NCBI GenBank assembly: GCA_002342205.1
Contig: DDPN01000118.1
Location: 1 to 8,327, forward strand
DNA: 8,327 nucleotides
Direction of reading: 5' to 3'
Source of the DNA: Chitinophagaceae bacterium UBA2467
GTDB lineage: Bacteria > Bacteroidota > Bacteroidia > Chitinophagales > Chitinophagaceae
Below the pieces are notes generated by a model. That model was not told the origin of the DNA, ran no database searches, and was given only the letters and a program-made list of their open reading frames with translations. Positions within the stretch are counted from its first letter, which is position 1; the number at the start of each line of letters is the position of its first letter. The position numbers and the translations under genes are program-made. Below are positions 1-7,483 of this stretch, one piece after another.

Positions 1-1136
1 TATTTAAAATTTTCTTCTTTTTATTTTTTGGCGGCTTGGCCTTTGTGATATTGATTGCGCTGGTTGCAATATTATTTGCCGGTGTAGTATCATGGCCGTT
101 ACAACACTATATCTGGAGCTCGGATTATCAACAAGGTTTAGCATGGACAACTGTTGGGTTATTCTTGTTGGTTCCGGTTGTGGGTTTTATTGTATGGATG
201 ATTCGCCGATTGATTAATACAAAAGCTGGACACGCTTACTTAGCATGGACTTTTGGAACGCTGTGGGTATTGGGATGGATATCGGCTACTTTATTTGTTT
301 CCAGCATCACAAAAGATTTTAGTTACCAAGAAAAAATTATAGATACAGTTTCTCTACCCGTTGCTCCTGCTCAAAAAATGGTAGTAAGCGTTTTAGAACC
401 CGAACTGGAATATAGTGGTAGTTATAGCTGGATTAATGGTGATCCAAAGGGATGGGATATCACGAGCGATACACTCAAGCTTTCCAATGTAATTATTAAA
501 ATAGAACCGAGCAACGACAGTACATATCAGGTTCAGCTAGTTCGCTATGCAAACGGTCGCACAGAAGAAGAGGCCGCAAAGCGAGCTTCTGCTATCGACT
601 ATCATCTTTTCGGAGATGCGGTCATTGCTAATGGCTCGGCGATTACTAAAAATAAACACGGAGATACCCTCGAACATACTATTAAAAATCTTTCTCATTT
701 ACAATTGAACCTTGGGAGCGGCTATTCTATTCCCGCGTCTTCAAAATACAGGGCTCAGCGCATTAGGGTTATCATTAAAGTGCCCGTGGGTGGTCGCATC
801 TCCTTTGATGAATCGGTAAGAGAAAAGTTGAGTAACGTAGAGCTTTTGGTCCGCCGTAAACACAACAATAAGTTCGATATTGAATGGACGGATACCAATA
901 TTCGCTATCGCTCAAACATTGAGTACACGATGGGGGCAGACGGCCTACTAAAAACCGAAGATGGCACCTCGGTTTTTATTGAAGAAGTAATCAGTGAAGA
1001 GTCAAAAGAATTATCGGTTCCACCTCCACCCCCTCCGGTAATTAAGGAAAGGGCGTCACTGAGTCCCCATCATATTCCGGCTCACAAAAAGTTACAGGGT
1101 TGGGGCCCATCTCCTCTTCGTCTTCTTTTGGGATAG
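1..1136 (+). CDS. PspC-type membrane protein, C-terminal part (5' partial)
   Basis: The reading frame is open to the left edge (first whole codon at base 3), so the TTG at 36 is not its true start; 377 residues are visible. Three hydrophobic segments come first, at roughly bases 6-90, 138-203 and 237-309, with positive residues (WMIRRLI) after the second. A soluble region of about 260 residues follows, rich in beta-type stretches and including RIRVIIKVPVGGRISFDESV. This layout and wording resemble the C-terminal half of Bacteroidota PspC-domain proteins, whose N-terminal PspC domain would lie outside the window. Such proteins are inner-membrane proteins of uncertain role, possibly in envelope stress; that role is inferred from the family name. 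The tail has six consecutive prolines (about bases 1021-1038) and then a basic, low-complexity end. The last codons overlap the -33 element of the gcvT promoter. The family call is from recognition only, because the diagnostic domain is missing. Confidence 0.7.
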   Translation, partial: FKIFFFLFFGGLAFVILIALVAILFAGVVSWPLQHYIWSSDYQQGLAWTTVGLFLLVPVVGFIVWMIRRLINTKAGHAYLAWTFGTLWVLGWISATLFVSSITKDFSYQEKIIDTVSLPVAPAQKMVVSVLEPELEYSGSYSWINGDPKGWDITSDTLKLSNVIIKIEPSNDSTYQVQLVRYANGRTEEEAAKRASAIDYHLFGDAVIANGSAITKNKHGDTLEHTIKNLSHLQLNLGSGYSIPASSKYRAQRIRVIIKVPVGGRISFDESVREKLSNVELLVRRKHNNKFDIEWTDTNIRYRSNIEYTMGADGLLKTEDGTSVFIEEVISEESKELSVPPPPPPVIKERASLSPHHIPAHKKLQGWGPSPLRLLLG

Positions 1137-1157
1137 CCACCGAACCGCGTACATTTG
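1127..1157 (+). promoter_or_regulatory. Bacteroidota-type promoter for gcvT
   Basis: TTTG at 1127-1130 and TACATTTG at 1150-1157 match the Bacteroidota consensus of TTTG and TAnnTTTG, with a 19-base spacer inside the accepted range. The -7 box ends 18 bases before the gcvT ATG, which gives a short AT-rich leader with no Shine-Dalgarno sequence. The -33 element lies inside the last codons of the upstream gene. This is the best-formed promoter in the window. It is a match to consensus, not a mapped start site. Confidence 0.72.
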
Positions 1158-1175
1158 TGTTCTTAAAAAATAGAA

Positions 1176-2267
1176 ATGTCGGTTAAGAACACACCCTTTT
1201 ATCAGCAACATATTGCATTGGGAGCTAAAATGGCTCCCTTTGCTGGTTATAATATGCCCATCTCCTATTCTGGCATTAACGACGAACATCTAACCGTACG
1301 TAAAACAGCGGGCGTTTTTGATGTAAGTCATATGGGTGAGTTTATATTGAAAGGACCCGATGCACTGGATTTGATTCAGCGCGTTACAAGCAATGACGCT
1401 TCTAAGTTGGTGAAAGGAAAGGTGCAGTACAGTTGTATTCCAAACGATAAGGGTGGAATTGTTGATGATTTGCTGGTGTATTGCGTAGAAGATAATAATG
1501 TTTACATGCTGGTGGTGAATGCGTCTAATATTGAAAAAGATTGGAATTGGATTCAAGAGCAAAATACAAAAGGAGTGGAGATGCACAACATCTCCGATAA
1601 AACCTGTTTGCTAGCTGTGCAAGGCCCACAAGCTACACGCATTCTTCAGCCGTTGACAGAAATGGATCTTTTAAATCTGGCTTATTACACTTTTGTAAAA
1701 GGAACATTTGCCGGAGTAGAAAATGTATTGATCAGTGCAACGGGTTATACGGGTGCGGGCGGAGTCGAGATTTATTTTGAAGACGTAAATGATAATGCAT
1801 CAAAAATTTGGAATGCCATTTTTGATTTGGGTACCTCACAGGGATTAAAACCAATTGGGTTGGGTGCACGAGATACGTTACGATTGGAAATGGGTTTTTG
1901 TCTCTATGGAAATGACATTGATGACACTACATCACCGCTGGAAGCCGGATTGGGTTGGATTACAAAGTTTACTAAGGCATTTACAAATTCAACTGCCTTG
2001 TCGCAGCAAAAGGCAGAGGGTGTAAAGAGAAAATTAGTTGGATTGGAAATGATTGACAAGGGAATTCCGCGTCATGGATATGAAATTAAAAACGAAGGTG
2101 GCGTTGTGATTGGTGTGGTTACATCGGGCACACAATCTCCTAGCTTAGGAAAGGCAATCGGGATGGGATATGTTGCAACCGAGTTGGCCACTGTAGATTC
2201 AACCATTTATATTCAGGTGCGTGACAAGCAGCTGAAAGCAAAAGTTGTTAAAGTACCTTTTAATTAA
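1176..2267 (+). CDS. gcvT: Aminomethyltransferase, glycine cleavage T-protein
   Basis: The 363-residue product is a full-length T-protein. The enzyme takes the aminomethyl group carried on lipoylated GcvH and transfers it to tetrahydrofolate, releasing ammonia and forming 5,10-methylene-tetrahydrofolate in the cytoplasm. Visible landmarks are an N-terminal PFAGYNMPISY (residues 21-31), FDVSHMGE (48-55), GGIVDDLLVY (93-102) with the catalytic aspartate expected at D97, VVNASN (113-118) lining the folate pocket, GYTGAGGVEIY (190-200) and the signature GARDTLRLE (230-238). The C-terminal barrel-like domain is present (about 285-363). The usual GYTGE reads GYTGA here, which I believe is common in Bacteroidota. 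The ATG at 1176 starts the protein at the normal place and lies 18 bases after a good promoter. GcvH and GcvP are not in the window. The SRPBCC gene follows after 2 bases, suggesting a shared transcript. Confidence 0.97.
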   Translation: MSVKNTPFYQQHIALGAKMAPFAGYNMPISYSGINDEHLTVRKTAGVFDVSHMGEFILKGPDALDLIQRVTSNDASKLVKGKVQYSCIPNDKGGIVDDLLVYCVEDNNVYMLVVNASNIEKDWNWIQEQNTKGVEMHNISDKTCLLAVQGPQATRILQPLTEMDLLNLAYYTFVKGTFAGVENVLISATGYTGAGGVEIYFEDVNDNASKIWNAIFDLGTSQGLKPIGLGARDTLRLEMGFCLYGNDIDDTTSPLEAGLGWITKFTKAFTNSTALSQQKAEGVKRKLVGLEMIDKGIPRHGYEIKNEGGVVIGVVTSGTQSPSLGKAIGMGYVATELATVDSTIYIQVRDKQLKAKVVKVPFN

Positions 2268-2269
2268 TC

Positions 2270-2746
2270 ATGCCCACTATTCATCTTACAACATTTATTG
2301 CAGCACCCGCTTCGGTTGTGTTTGATTTGAGTAGGCATGTAAGTGTTCACAAAGAAGCATATACGCCTAATAAGATTGACGCCGTAGCTGGAACTCGTTT
2401 TGGTTTATTAGAGAAAAGTGAAACCATTACCTGGAAATCCTATCATTTATTTAAAGAGCGACTGCAACGAATCAAGGTGGTTGAAATGATTAAGCCAGAA
2501 ATGTATGTGGAAGTGCAGTTGCAAGGAGATCTGGTTTCGTTTCGACACGAGCACCACTTTAAACCAATCGATAACGGCATGCTGATGATTGACCTGCTGA
2601 CGTATGAGTTTCCATATGGTCAACTTGGAAAATTATTTAATGCTGTTTATTTTAATCAATACATGGAATCGTATCTGCAGCAAAAAATCAATACAATCAA
2701 AAATTTTGCAGAAACCGAACGCTGGAAAAAGCTGTTGATCCGTTAA
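2270..2746 (+). CDS. SRPBCC family (START/Bet v1-like fold) protein
   Basis: The 158-residue product has the features of small bacterial SRPBCC proteins: an opening strand with FIAAPASVVFDLSR (residues 9-22) and VHKEAY (26-31), a central ETITWKSYHLF (51-61), a HEHHFKPI block (94-101), MIDLLTYEFPYGQLGKL (106-122) and a C-terminal amphipathic helix ending NFAETERW (146-153). The fold forms a deep hydrophobic cavity for a lipid-like or aromatic ligand, but the ligand cannot be told from sequence. Relatives are sometimes annotated as cell-division inhibitors or polyketide cyclases, and neither label is supported here. There is no signal peptide, so it is probably cytoplasmic. It starts 2 bases after the gcvT stop with no promoter between, so it is probably translated from the gcvT transcript. 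A functional link with glycine cleavage is not established. Confidence 0.85.
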   Translation: MPTIHLTTFIAAPASVVFDLSRHVSVHKEAYTPNKIDAVAGTRFGLLEKSETITWKSYHLFKERLQRIKVVEMIKPEMYVEVQLQGDLVSFRHEHHFKPIDNGMLMIDLLTYEFPYGQLGKLFNAVYFNQYMESYLQQKINTIKNFAETERWKKLLIR

Positions 2747-2751
2747 GGAGG
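2744..2751 (+). promoter_or_regulatory. Shine-Dalgarno-like TAAGGAGG at the SRPBCC stop
   Basis: AAGGAGG starts inside the TAA stop of the SRPBCC gene and lies 5 bases before a TTG at 2757 that is in frame with comB. It could let ribosomes continue from the upstream gene and make a ComB with 17 extra residues. It may also be coincidence, because Bacteroidota rarely depend on such sites and the other genes here lack them. I prefer the ATG at 2808 as the main comB start. Confidence 0.3.
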
Positions 2752-2772
2752 CGCATTTGCCCCTGTTCTTTG

Positions 2773-2786
2773 TAGAATTTGTTCTA
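2773..2786. repeat. Short inverted repeat overlapping the comB -7 box
   Basis: TAGAA (2773-2777), a TTTG spacer and TTCTA (2782-2786) form a perfect 5-base inverted repeat. Its right arm contains the first two bases of the TAAATTTG box at 2785-2792. The placement would suit an operator, but such a short repeat in AT-rich DNA can arise by chance. Confidence 0.3.
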
Positions 2787-2792
2787 AATTTG
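2785..2792 (+). promoter_or_regulatory. Probable -7 box of a comB promoter
   Basis: TAAATTTG matches TAnnTTTG exactly and ends 15 bases before the ATG at 2808, close to the 18-base spacing seen for gcvT and the receptor gene. The nearest upstream TTTG (2756-2759) leaves a 25-base spacer, longer than usual, so the -33 element is weak or absent. The box lies between the TTG at 2757 and the ATG at 2808, so a transcript from here would support only the ATG start. Confidence 0.5.
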
Positions 2793-2807
2793 CGCTTTCC
2801 CAAACAC

Positions 2808-3536
2808 ATGTCTACTAAACCCACCCTCTATACTTCTCTTTCACCGGCTCTTCTTCATCTTTACGACCTGAGCAATAGTGTTGTAGTAATTATTGATGTT
2901 TTTCGAGCTACTTCTACCATTGCGGCTGCCCTATATAATGGCGCTCGCGCAGTTATTCCCGTTGATTCAGTACCCAAGGCAATAGAAATGGGTAAGAATA
3001 TTGATGGCATTGCAGCGGGAGAAAGAGATGGAATGATTGCAGAAGGATTACAACATGGCAATTCTCCCTTAGAATATACGCGTGCTTTTATTGAGAACAG
3101 AAATTTGGTTCTCACCACCACCAATGGTACACGCTTATTACAAATGGCATTAGATAGAAATGCATCTAAAATTATTTCGGGTAGCTTTCCTAATTTATCT
3201 GCAGTTTGTGAGTTCTTAATCAGCGAGGGAAAAGATGTTGTTTTGGGTTGTGCCGGATGGAAAGATCGTTTTAATCTGGAGGATACACTTTTTGCGGGCG
3301 CTGTGATTAATCGGGTACGTGAACATTTTACAATCCATTGCGATAGCTCATTAATGGCTGTGACACTCTATGAAAAACACGCTACTAATTTATTAGAGTT
3401 TGCACCACAGCTAACGCATTATCATCGACTCGTTAAGCGATTTGGATTAATTAAGGATATTGAATTTTGTTTGACGCCGGATGTGGCCAATGTATTACCG
3501 CTGTATCAGGATGGAAAGCTGGTGATAAAAAAATAA
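2808..3536 (+). CDS. comB: 2-phosphosulfolactate phosphatase (ComB family)
   Basis: From the ATG at 2808 the product has 242 residues, normal for ComB. The family enzyme is a Mg-dependent acid phosphatase that converts 2-phospho-3-sulfolactate to 3-sulfolactate, a step in coenzyme M synthesis in methanogens. Conserved blocks are LSPAL (residues 11-15), VIIDVFRATSTI (27-38), AGERDG (70-75), GNSP (84-87), TTTNGT (103-108), GWKDRFNLEDTLFAGAV (150-166) and a C-terminal DIEFCLTPDVANVLP (217-231). The ATG was chosen over the in-frame TTG at 2757 because the first family-like residues appear just after it and because a -7 box lies between the two. The extra 17 residues of the longer form look like translated leader. 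No other coenzyme M gene is in view, so the physiological substrate in this organism is uncertain. It may be a broader phosphatase or act in sulfonate metabolism. Confidence 0.9.
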   Translation: MSTKPTLYTSLSPALLHLYDLSNSVVVIIDVFRATSTIAAALYNGARAVIPVDSVPKAIEMGKNIDGIAAGERDGMIAEGLQHGNSPLEYTRAFIENRNLVLTTTNGTRLLQMALDRNASKIISGSFPNLSAVCEFLISEGKDVVLGCAGWKDRFNLEDTLFAGAVINRVREHFTIHCDSSLMAVTLYEKHATNLLEFAPQLTHYHRLVKRFGLIKDIEFCLTPDVANVLPLYQDGKLVIKK

Positions 3537-3558
3537 ATCCCTCAAGATAGGATTTTTT
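3535..3558 (+). terminator. Weak candidate intrinsic terminator after comB
   Basis: AAATCC (3535-3540) can pair with GGATTT (3550-3555) around a 9-base loop, and a run of six T spans 3553-3558. The stem has only two GC pairs, uses part of the T run, and its left arm overlaps the comB stop codon, so termination may be inefficient. Confidence 0.35.
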
Positions 3559-3632
3559 CTAACAGCTTTTATCAATTGCTCGGCATCTTTACTTTTATTT
3601 TTTCACAGCGGGAAATTCGATTTACATTCCTT

Positions 3633-3640
3633 TAGATTTG
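3633..3640 (+). promoter_or_regulatory. Probable -7 box upstream of the SNF2 gene
   Basis: TAGATTTG is an exact TAnnTTTG match. It is followed at once by a near copy, TAGATTCT (3641-3648). No TTG lies at the expected -33 distance. The box ends 40 bases before the TTG start of the SNF2 gene but 19 bases before the ATG at 3660, and the shorter distance is the one that matches the other genes here. Confidence 0.5.
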
Positions 3641-3659
3641 TAGATTCTCCTTTTGCGAG

Positions 3660-3671
3660 ATGAAAAACTGA
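3660..3671 (+). other. Four-codon leader frame ATG AAA AAC TGA
   Basis: A minimal reading frame, Met-Lys-Asn-stop, ends 9 bases before the SNF2 TTG start and is in the same frame as that gene. The ATG lies where a start codon would be expected relative to the -7 box. It may be a tiny upstream cistron that affects SNF2 translation, the remnant of an original start cut off by a stop mutation, a sequencing error, or chance. The sequence alone cannot separate these. Confidence 0.35.
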
Positions 3672-3680
3672 AAGTACACC

Positions 3681-6600
3681 TTGGCACTACCTCACCTAGT
3701 TAAATATATTTATACGCATGGCACTGATGAAGTGATTCGTCGTGGAAAAAAAATACATGCTATTGGTTTTGCCGAATTGGTAGAATACGATGAGTTATTC
3801 GGTACTGCTACATTCCGCGTTCGCGACGATAGTTACAATACTTTTTATAAAGTTCAGATTCATCATTTCAGAGATCCGAATGCTACTTCTTTGCGATGTG
3901 GTTGTCCTTATAATTTAGGAGACATCTGTCGACATGAAACAGCCGCACTTCTTCAATTGCAAGAAATGTTGGATCGCGGCCAGTTACAGGCAGGTCAGGT
4001 GCAATATGACCAGCGGCATACAGTGGTCAAGATGAAAACAATTGATCTGAAAAACATTCGACTGCTTTGTGCCCAGCCAACACTCGTACAAGCTGAAACC
4101 TATTTGCGTACAAAAAAAGCAGCGATTGAATATGCTGAAAATGAAACAGTACGAGCACGCGTCAATTTAGAGGGTACAGAATATGAGGTAATCATCAGAA
4201 AAAATGAAGAACGAAATTTTGACACAAGTTGTGATTATGAGGATACGCGTCATCCACTTTGTTTACCTAAAGTGATTGTGTTGTTACAGCTGTTGAACAC
4301 GCATGGTGCTAATTATTTTGATAGCATTCGAAACTGGGACAAAGAGAAAAATAAATTACTGGAAGCCTATGGTTACTCTTTGAAAGATGATCTCACCGGA
4401 AAATTTGAATTTGCTTATAAAGACGGAAAACCTTTTTTACGTGTGCTGGATGCTTCTATCAAGCGAGTGGCCATGCCAGCTACAATTTCAAGACCAGTGC
4501 TTTTTCCAACTGCTACGCAGCGTGTAGAAAAAAAGGCGGAGCCACTAAAAAATGAAGTAGAGGTTTTACGTCGGTTAGGTGTGGTTTTCAATTTCAATAA
4601 AAAGAGTTTTCCTCGCTTTACAGTGGATGCGGTAATTGGAGAAGCCAATGAGTTGAGTAACGCGTTTGCCGGAAAAGTTGAAAAGCTTGACATCAGCCGT
4701 TTTGTTGAACTAAATGACTTGACTGAAACGGATCGTGAGCTTTTACAGTTGATAAGAAAATTACAAGACACAGAGATTAACAAATATGTTAGTCGCAACT
4801 CACCCTTCTCTGGTATTTGGGATAATATCATTCATCAGGACGAGGATGATCTACCTGAAGAAACCAAGTACCTGATCACGGAGTATTTGCTTCCAAAACT
4901 GCAACGGATATTCAAAGAGTTTGGTACTAGTACGCCAATTTATTCTTTAGGAGTAGGTAAACCGTTTAAAACTGCACAACTGAGTTTACTACATGTGAGT
5001 GATGTCACACTTATTCCTCAGTTTTTTATTAAAAAGAATTCACACTACACGATACAAGCGCAAGTAAAAGTTGGCGCATTAGAGTTAAGTCTTTCTGATA
5101 ACGAATGTCCTTCTACCCTATTATTTCTACATAACAACCAATGTTATGTTTGGAAAAGCAAAGAGGTTGTCCAATTAATGGAAACATTTTTGCCCGATGG
5201 CAAAATGGTAAAGTCGTTAGCCGCATGGAAAGAAACCATGCAGGAGTTTGTGCTTCCGCTTTCCCATAACTATTCTGTGCGATTTGACAAGTCACTGATG
5301 AAAGAGGTGAAGGGTGTAAGTCCGGAGCCGCGTATCATTTTGACAGAAAAAGGAGACTATTTGGTTTTCAAGCCTGTATTTGTATATGAAGGATATGAAG
5401 CCGGACCTACTGATGGTGATCAGGTATTGATTCCTCAGGGGGAAGGCGTGTTAGTAGTTCATCGAAATAAGGAGAAAGAAGAAATTTTTTTACAACGATT
5501 AGCCAGTCTTCACTCGGGCTTTGTGGCAAACGCAGAAGATGGAACGTATGCACTCAAGGGTACAGAAGTGCTTCGTAATAATTGGTTCTTTCTCTTTGTT
5601 GATGCTATGAAAGAATCTAAAACCACCGTGTTTGGTTTTGAGTCTTTGCAGCATTATCGATTTAATACAGCAAAGCCTAAAACACAAATTTTTATTAGCA
5701 GTAACACCGACTGGTTTGATGCAAAAGTGAATATTGCATTCGGTGATCAGCAAATAACGGTAGCTGATGTTAAAAAGGCACTTGCCAACAACCAACAATA
5801 TGTACAGTTGGGTGATGGTACGCTGGGAATTTTACCAGAGGAGTGGCTAAAGAAATATGCGCTATTGTTTCGGGTGGGCGAAGGAAAGAGCAACACAATT
5901 AAACTGTCGCGTTTTCATCAGAGCGTTGTAGATGAATTATACGAGAGCAGAGATACGGCTGAACTAGAATTGCAACTAGAAGAAAAGTATGAACAGCTTC
6001 GTCAGTTTGATAAGATTAAGCCAATAGAACCGCCTGCTGCACTGCACGAAATATTAAGACCCTATCAGGTTTCTGGTTACCAATGGTTGAATTATTTGAA
6101 AGAAGTGCGTTGGGGAGGAATATTAGCCGATGATATGGGATTGGGTAAAACGGTGCAAGCGCTTTCTTATTTGGAATTTTATAAAAACACAGAGGGTTCT
6201 TTGCGAGCCTTAGTGGTATGCCCAACCACACTTATTTATAACTGGGAAAACGAGATTAAAAAATTTACGCCTGCTATTCGTCATGCTATTCATCATGGAC
6301 CTATCCGGTTGCGTAAAAAAGAAACACTGGAGTCGTTTGAAATTTTAATCACTACATACGGAACACTACGAAGTGATATCAAACTGCTCAGCACACTTGA
6401 ATTTGATTATGTTATTCTGGATGAATCGCAGGCTATCAAAAATCCCTCTAGTAAAGTCACGCGCGCAGCACAACTACTGCAGGCCAAGCATCGCTTGTGC
6501 ATGAGTGGAACCCCATTACAGAACAACACGTTTGATGTGTATGCACAAATGAACTTTTTGAATCCGGGTATGCTGGGTTCGGTGGAATTTTTCCGTCAGG

Positions 6601-7442
6601 AGTTTGCGGTCCCCATTGATAAACTCGGCGAGCCGGATCGCAAGGAGCATTTGCGAAAAATCCTGTATCCTTTCATTTTAAGACGAACCAAAGAGCAGGT
6701 GGCCAAAGATTTGCCCGAAAAACAGGAAATGGTGCTGTTCTGTGAGATGGAAAAAGAGCAACGAGATATATACGAGGCATATCGTAATGATTATAGAAAT
6801 CAGATATTAGGATCAATAGAGAATCAGGGAATTCAGCGTTCACAATTAGCAATTCTGCAAGGGTTGATGAAGCTTCGTCAGATTTGTGATTCACCTGCCA
6901 TTTTAAACGAAAAAGAGGAGTTTCCCAATTACTCGATTAAGCTGGACGAGTTGGCTCGTCAATTAAAAGAGGATATCAGCGACCATAAAGCACTGGTCTT
7001 TTCTCAGTTTTTAGGAATGCTTGCACTCATTCGTAGTAAGCTCGAAGAACTGGAAATACCCTATGTATATTTTGATGGAAGCACCTCTGCTCCGGATAGA
7101 GAAAAGGCGATTCAGCAGTTTCAAAGCCAAGAATCTATTCGTGTATTTCTCATATCACTAAAAGCAGGAGGAGTTGGATTGAATCTTACTGCTGCTGACT
7201 ATGTCTATATCATGGATCCTTGGTGGAACCCTGCCGTAGAGCAACAGGCCATTGACCGTACGCATCGAATTGGGCAGACTAAAAACATTTTTGCGTATCG
7301 AATGATTTGCAAAGATTCGATTGAAGACAAGATTTTGCAATTACAAGAGCGAAAAAGAGCGTTGGCAAAGGATATCATTTCAGATGATACTGGCTTTGTC
7401 AAGAGCCTTACACGCGAAGATGTTGAATATCTGTTCAGTTGA
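3681..7442 (+). CDS. SWIM zinc finger and SNF2-family DNA-dependent ATPase
   Basis: The 1253-residue protein has three parts. Near the N-terminus is a SWIM zinc finger of form CxCx7CxH, with ligands C73, C75, C83 and H85, a module thought to bind DNA or protein. A long middle region (about 120-780) is likely the bacterial SNF2-associated region. The C-terminal engine is a complete SNF2 ATPase: RPYQVSGYQWL (793-803), Walker A GLGKT (820-824), VVCPTTLIYNWE after it, Walker B DESQ (914-917), MSGTP (941-945), then helicase lobe 2 with ALVFSQF (1104-1110), FDGST (1131-1135), LKAGGVGLNLT (1160-1170) and QQAIDRTHRIGQ (1188-1199). All ATPase motifs look intact, so it should translocate on duplex DNA and remodel protein-DNA complexes; its target is unknown. 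Upstream of the TTG at 3681 only three codons precede an in-frame TGA, so TTG is the best available start. It stands alone, with separate -7 boxes on both sides. Confidence 0.93.
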   Translation: MALPHLVKYIYTHGTDEVIRRGKKIHAIGFAELVEYDELFGTATFRVRDDSYNTFYKVQIHHFRDPNATSLRCGCPYNLGDICRHETAALLQLQEMLDRGQLQAGQVQYDQRHTVVKMKTIDLKNIRLLCAQPTLVQAETYLRTKKAAIEYAENETVRARVNLEGTEYEVIIRKNEERNFDTSCDYEDTRHPLCLPKVIVLLQLLNTHGANYFDSIRNWDKEKNKLLEAYGYSLKDDLTGKFEFAYKDGKPFLRVLDASIKRVAMPATISRPVLFPTATQRVEKKAEPLKNEVEVLRRLGVVFNFNKKSFPRFTVDAVIGEANELSNAFAGKVEKLDISRFVELNDLTETDRELLQLIRKLQDTEINKYVSRNSPFSGIWDNIIHQDEDDLPEETKYLITEYLLPKLQRIFKEFGTSTPIYSLGVGKPFKTAQLSLLHVSDVTLIPQFFIKKNSHYTIQAQVKVGALELSLSDNECPSTLLFLHNNQCYVWKSKEVVQLMETFLPDGKMVKSLAAWKETMQEFVLPLSHNYSVRFDKSLMKEVKGVSPEPRIILTEKGDYLVFKPVFVYEGYEAGPTDGDQVLIPQGEGVLVVHRNKEKEEIFLQRLASLHSGFVANAEDGTYALKGTEVLRNNWFFLFVDAMKESKTTVFGFESLQHYRFNTAKPKTQIFISSNTDWFDAKVNIAFGDQQITVADVKKALANNQQYVQLGDGTLGILPEEWLKKYALLFRVGEGKSNTIKLSRFHQSVVDELYESRDTAELELQLEEKYEQLRQFDKIKPIEPPAALHEILRPYQVSGYQWLNYLKEVRWGGILADDMGLGKTVQALSYLEFYKNTEGSLRALVVCPTTLIYNWENEIKKFTPAIRHAIHHGPIRLRKKETLESFEILITTYGTLRSDIKLLSTLEFDYVILDESQAIKNPSSKVTRAAQLLQAKHRLCMSGTPLQNNTFDVYAQMNFLNPGMLGSVEFFRQEFAVPIDKLGEPDRKEHLRKILYPFILRRTKEQVAKDLPEKQEMVLFCEMEKEQRDIYEAYRNDYRNQILGSIENQGIQRSQLAILQGLMKLRQICDSPAILNEKEEFPNYSIKLDELARQLKEDISDHKALVFSQFLGMLALIRSKLEELEIPYVYFDGSTSAPDREKAIQQFQSQESIRVFLISLKAGGVGLNLTAADYVYIMDPWWNPAVEQQAIDRTHRIGQTKNIFAYRMICKDSIEDKILQLQERKRALAKDIISDDTGFVKSLTREDVEYLFS

Positions 7443-7483
7443 TATTTTAACAGTTTCCACAAGCCATCCCCCTGCTTTACGTC

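Noticed and set aside
36..38. TTG as the start of the first gene
   Set aside because: The frame is open with hydrophobic residues back to base 3, and the protein resembles only the C-terminal part of its family, so the real start is left of the window.
1137..1175. Glycine riboswitch before gcvT
   Set aside because: The region between the genes is only 39 bases and holds a promoter; this is far too short for a glycine aptamer and no such fold is visible.
1290..1586. 98-residue - strand reading frame inside gcvT
   Set aside because: It is a shadow of conserved gcvT codons with histidine- and isoleucine-rich translation and no start context.
1741..1776. GYTGA in place of GYTGE in GcvT as a sign of lost activity
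   Set aside because: The following glutamate, the catalytic aspartate region and the GARDTLR signature are intact, and this variant seems usual for Bacteroidota T-proteins.
4415..4831. 138-residue reading frame on the - strand inside the SNF2 gene
   Set aside because: It is the complement of a strongly supported coding region, with low-complexity serine-rich translation and no recognisable domain.
3681..7442. Phage-defence island of DISARM type based on the SNF2 gene
   Set aside because: No methyltransferase, DUF1998 or phospholipase-D-like gene is next to it; the neighbours are comB and an outer-membrane receptor.
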